Source: an uncultured Lachnospiraceae bacterium (lineage in GTDB: Bacteria; Bacillota; Clostridia; Lachnospirales; Lachnospiraceae). From it: a DNA stretch of 9,540 nt. How positions within the stretch are numbered: position 1 is the first letter of the stretch; each line of letters opens with the position of its first letter. The translations under genes were made by a program, and so were the position numbers. The stretch is from assembly GCA_945787485.1 (NCBI GenBank), contig CALZHV010000076.1:1-9540 (forward strand), written 5' to 3'. Positions 7,065 to 9,540 of the stretch are shown here, piece after piece. Under the pieces are notes generated by a model. That model made no database searches, was not told where the DNA came from, and saw nothing but the letters and a program-made list of their open reading frames with translations.

Positions 7065-7460
7065 TTAAATCTCGATTGTAGGAACTTCTTCCTCTTCTTC
7101 GGAAGCTTTTGTATCGTCTTTATTAGCTGTATCATCTTCGGAAGCTGTTTCTGCAGAATTTGCTTCAAAATTTGCTTCAACCTCGCTGCCTTCAGGATCA
7201 AGAGATACATAATCTCTTGGCTCATCTGAAATGTTGTCATCGAAGAAAAGCTCATCTTCTTCAACAAAATCTTCCTCGCGATCGAATACCTTAGGCATCT
7301 TTGATTTGATTGTAGTCTTAACCTTCTTTATTTTGCCGTCAACATCATTTTCTTTGTAAACCTTTGAATCCTTGATTTGATCCTTGAAAATATAACACAA
7401 TCCGCCGATTGCTGCAGCAGCTATTGTGATTGTCAAGAGACCTTTTGTAGTTTTCTTCAT
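7065..7460 (-). CDS. Hypothetical membrane-anchored protein with highly acidic C-terminal tail
   Basis: This is a 131-residue protein that I do not recognise as a named family. Residues 1-7 are basic (MKKTTKG). Residues 8-25 form one hydrophobic helix (LLTITIAAAAIGGLCYIF), and a lysine-rich stretch follows at 26-58. Residues 60-131 are strongly acidic, about 30 Asp/Glu against 4 Arg/Lys, include DELFFDDN and EEEEE, and are probably disordered. The helix could be a signal anchor or an uncleaved signal peptide; no lipobox is evident. The glycine/alanine-rich helix followed by a charged segment resembles YtxH-like small envelope proteins, but that likeness is loose. The start is well supported by AAGGAG with a 7-base spacer and a promoter further upstream. 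It forms its own transcription unit, sharing the terminator with aroA and divergent from the small membrane gene. It is probably a real expressed gene of unknown function. Confidence 0.8.
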   Translation of the reverse strand: MKKTTKGLLTITIAAAAIGGLCYIFKDQIKDSKVYKENDVDGKIKKVKTTIKSKMPKVFDREEDFVEEDELFFDDNISDEPRDYVSLDPEGSEVEANFEANSAETASEDDTANKDDTKASEEEEEVPTIEI

Positions 7461-7505
7461 TTAAATTCTCCTTTTTAATATAGTTTGCTACATAAATTAA
7501 AATAT

Positions 7506-7534
7506 ATTCTAATACATAAAACGCTAAATTGCAA
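7506..7534 (-). promoter_or_regulatory. Putative sigma-A promoter for the acidic membrane protein gene
   Basis: On the minus strand, TTGCAA (7534-7529), exactly 17 bases, then TAGAAT (7511-7506). The start codon at 7460 is about 45 bases further on, after an AAGGAG ribosome binding site. Confidence 0.65.
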
Positions 7535-7564
7535 TAATTTAACAGTATTTTAACAGTTTATGGT

Positions 7565-7593
7565 TTGATAAGTAAAAGTTTTTATGTTATCCT
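7565..7593 (+). promoter_or_regulatory. Putative sigma-A promoter for the small membrane protein / MutS-like unit
   Basis: TTGATA at 7565-7570, a 17-base spacer and TATCCT at 7588-7593. Predicted transcription starts near 7600, giving a short ~29-base leader with GGAGG at 7617-7621. It lies back to back with the minus-strand promoter at 7506-7534. The -10 is imperfect, at 4 of 6. Confidence 0.45.
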
Positions 7594-7628
7594 ATTTCTA
7601 TATGATGATTATGCTTGGAGGTTGAGTC

Positions 7629-7793
7629 ATGAATGAAGTAGTAAAAAATATGGTGACATGTTCCATTCTGATGGTAACCGTTGGTGTTGGATTGTTGCTT
7701 ATGAGTAAAATAAATTTTGCCATAGGTTGTATTATAATTGGTGTTATTTTTGCCATAATTGCTATTGTAATGCATATTAAGGACAAAGATTGA
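7629..7793 (+). CDS. Small two-helix membrane protein, unknown function
   Basis: A 54-residue ORF with a perfect GGAGG at 7617-7621, 7 bases before the ATG. That ribosome binding site is the strongest evidence that it is a real gene. Two hydrophobic segments, ~8-25 (MVTCSILMVTVGVGLLLM) and ~29-49, are separated by a SKIN turn. The ends are charged (MNEVVKN and HIKDKD), so it should form a helical hairpin in the membrane with both ends on the same side. I recognise no family. It lies 42 bases upstream of the MutS-like gene on the same strand with no terminator between them. Co-expression, and perhaps a functional link with that membrane-anchored ATPase, is plausible but unproven. Confidence 0.72.
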   Translation: MNEVVKNMVTCSILMVTVGVGLLLMSKINFAIGCIIIGVIFAIIAIVMHIKDKD

Positions 7794-7820
7794 TATTAAT
7801 AATAGTAACTAAAATTGTTT

Positions 7821-7824
7821 GGAG
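7821..7824 (+). promoter_or_regulatory. Ribosome binding site with ambiguous start choice for the MutS-like gene
   Basis: GGAG lies 11 bases before the ATG at 7836 but only 5 bases before an in-frame TTG at 7830 (TTG AAG ATG). The TTG would add just two residues. The ATG is kept as the default, but spacing favours the TTG. Confidence 0.45.
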
Positions 7825-7835
7825 TAATATTGAAG

Positions 7836-9540
7836 ATGGATGATAATAAAAAGAAATTTAATCAATTAATAAATGAATGTGAAAGTGTACAAAATGCTCT
7901 CGAAAAAAAATATTCAGCAATTTCTACACTCAGAGTTATTTCTTTTTTGGCAGGTATCGCATTACTTATAATATATATAAAAGACAAAATAATGTTAGCA
8001 GGGATAGTTGCGGGACTATTTCTGCTTTTATTTGTTGTTCTTGTAATCATTCATAAAAATGTAGATGTCAACAGAAAGCTTGCTGAAAGTAAGATGGCAG
8101 TTTTAAAAAGGTATATAGCAAGATTTGATGATGGGTGGAGAAGCTTTAGTGACAATGGCGCTGATTATATAAAAGAACAGGATACAGTATCGAAGGATGT
8201 GGATTTACTGGGTGAAAACTCGCTTTACCAAATGATTACGGTGTGCCATACAGAGCATGGAAAAAATATTATGGCACAAGCCCTTAGTATGTCTTGTGAT
8301 GTTGATTCTGAAACAATCAGAAAAAGGCAGGAAGCAGTTAAGGAACTGATTGATAAATGGGATTTTTCAATAGACTTTGAATCAGCGGGAATAAGACTTG
8401 AAGGGAAGAAAAAAAAGTTTTCATCGTATAAGTTTGAAGAATATTGTGAAGATGATACAAAAGGTGCTTTGCCGGGATGGGCAAAGGCTGTTTCGTATAT
8501 ATTACCGGCAATTGAAATTGTGCTTATATTAATATGGATTTTGGGAATTGTAAATTATGGATTACCTCTTGCGGGATTTGTCGTATTGCTTTCTTTTACA
8601 TGGATAACCAACAGTGTTACAACCGAAGCGATATATCCTGCATATAATATGAGCTATGCTATTGATGACTACATTGATATGATGTCAGAACTTGAAAAGC
8701 ATCATTTTGAGAGCGAATTATTATGCGAAAAAAAGTCCTTGATATGTGGTGATGACGGTGTGATGAAGGCCTTTGCGGAGTTAAAAAAGATAGCACAGGC
8801 ATACAACATTTCTTTTAATCCGGTTGTTCATCAGGTGCTGAGCGGTCTTTTCCTTTGGGATTATCAGTTGGCAAGAATAGTGCAGTCGTGGAAAAATAAA
8901 TACGGAAAAAAGGTTAAAGAGAGCTTTAAAACAGTGGGCGAGATAGAATTTTTGCTTAGTCTTTCCACACTCGGAAAAGTAAGAGCTGTAAACTGGTCAG
9001 AAATATCGGATGATGAAGAAAAACCGGTTTTTGTTGAATGTGAAAATATTTATCATCCGCTAATTCCAATTGAAAAGGTAGTTGCAAACAGCTGTAATAT
9101 TGATTCGGGGATAACGATTATTACAGGCTCAAATATGTCAGGTAAGACAACATTTTTAAGAACTCTTGCAATGAATCTTGTTCTTGCATATGTTGGCGGA
9201 CCGGTTTGCGGAGAAAAATTAAGAGCAAGCCGTATGAAAATCTTTACATCCATGAGAGTTACAGATGATGTTGCAAATGGAATTTCGACATTCTATGCGG
9301 AAATTCTCAGAATAAAAGAAATGGCTGTATATAAAGAAAACAAAAAGCCTATGATTTGCCTTGTCGATGAAATTTTTAAGGGAACTAATTCGGCAGACAG
9401 AATTGTAGGGGCAAAGGGCGTTATAACAGGCCTTGCAGATGATTATTGTATGACAATAGTATCTACACATGATTTTGAATTGTGCTCAATACAGGATAAA
9501 AACGGATGCGAGGCAGACAATTATCATTTTGAAGAATATT
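7836..9540 (+). CDS. Membrane-anchored MutS-family ATPase (3' end outside window)
   Basis: 568 codons are visible, and the frame is open at the window end. Residues ~3-27 look coiled-coil. Two hydrophobic helices follow at ~34-48 and ~53-72. Residues ~128-173 resemble the start of the MutS core/lever domain (ENSLYQMITVCHTEHGKNIM through IRKRQEAVKELID). A second membrane hairpin sits at ~219-238 and ~242-260. The ATPase domain has Walker A GSNMSGKTT (431-439), the ST...E segment ISTFYAEI (S484, T485), Walker B ICLVDEIFKGTNS (D511, E512) and the H-loop STHDFEL (H545). The N-terminal mismatch-recognition domain and its Phe-x-Glu motif are absent. The protein is therefore unlikely to be the canonical mismatch-repair MutS, although such genes are commonly labelled that way. 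Membrane-tethered MutS-like ATPases recur in Firmicutes and their role is unknown. A small membrane protein gene precedes it by 42 bases. Start is ATG 7836 or TTG 7830. Confidence 0.88.
   Translation, partial: MDDNKKKFNQLINECESVQNALEKKYSAISTLRVISFLAGIALLIIYIKDKIMLAGIVAGLFLLLFVVLVIIHKNVDVNRKLAESKMAVLKRYIARFDDGWRSFSDNGADYIKEQDTVSKDVDLLGENSLYQMITVCHTEHGKNIMAQALSMSCDVDSETIRKRQEAVKELIDKWDFSIDFESAGIRLEGKKKKFSSYKFEEYCEDDTKGALPGWAKAVSYILPAIEIVLILIWILGIVNYGLPLAGFVVLLSFTWITNSVTTEAIYPAYNMSYAIDDYIDMMSELEKHHFESELLCEKKSLICGDDGVMKAFAELKKIAQAYNISFNPVVHQVLSGLFLWDYQLARIVQSWKNKYGKKVKESFKTVGEIEFLLSLSTLGKVRAVNWSEISDDEEKPVFVECENIYHPLIPIEKVVANSCNIDSGITIITGSNMSGKTTFLRTLAMNLVLAYVGGPVCGEKLRASRMKIFTSMRVTDDVANGISTFYAEILRIKEMAVYKENKKPMICLVDEIFKGTNSADRIVGAKGVITGLADDYCMTIVSTHDFELCSIQDKNGCEADNYHFEEY

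Noticed and set aside
6932..7267. 111-codon minus-strand frame overlapping the aroA end, the terminator and the acidic gene
   Set aside because: Its Lys/Leu/Gln-rich sequence is the acidic tail read in another frame, and it crosses a strong terminator.
7461..7628. Intergenic gap as a riboswitch or small RNA locus
   Set aside because: It is AT-rich and is explained by two back-to-back promoters and two ribosome binding sites. No extended conserved stem structure is visible.
9053..9470. Minus-strand open frames opposite the MutS-like ATPase domain
   Set aside because: They are antisense to intact Walker and H-loop motifs, so they are shadows of the real gene.

Overview
The window is low-GC, densely coded DNA with AAGGAGG-type ribosome binding sites and sigma-A-type promoters. 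Together with the gene content this points to a low-GC Gram-positive organism of the Clostridia, and the protein style fits Lachnospiraceae. That placement is an inference from style, not from a search. There are no rRNA, tRNA, CRISPR or insertion-sequence signatures, and no intergenic stretch longer than about 170 bases.

Region 1 (1-4144, plus strand) is a probable operon. It opens with the 3' part of pheT (phenylalanyl-tRNA synthetase beta chain, cut by the window start). Next come queA (queuosine biosynthesis) and a 610-residue membrane protein with a C-terminal glycerophosphodiester phosphodiesterase domain. Gaps are 12 and 31 bases and no terminator separates them.

Region 2 (4145-5555, minus strand) is a convergent M18-family aminopeptidase (apeB-like). 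A 17-bp tandem repeat covers its stop codon and fills the space between the two converging genes.

Region 3 (5556-7064) starts with a short divergent control region. It holds a perfect 18-bp palindrome that carries TATAAT on both strands, so one element could serve as the -10 box for both the aminopeptidase and aroA. Before aroA (class II EPSP synthase, shikimate pathway) lies a 21-codon leader ORF whose stop overlaps the aroA start as ATGA. The leader peptide contains one Phe, one Trp and one Tyr at three-residue spacing. A strong bidirectional hairpin terminator follows aroA.

Region 4 (7065-9540) has a minus-strand membrane-anchored protein with a very acidic tail, then back-to-back promoters. 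On the plus strand follow a 54-codon two-helix membrane protein and a MutS-family ATPase that runs off the window. The MutS-like protein has two predicted membrane hairpins and no mismatch-recognition domain. It keeps the complete ABC-type ATPase site. With its small membrane neighbour it is the least understood part of the window and the best candidate for an undescribed system. The remaining genes are ordinary housekeeping functions.
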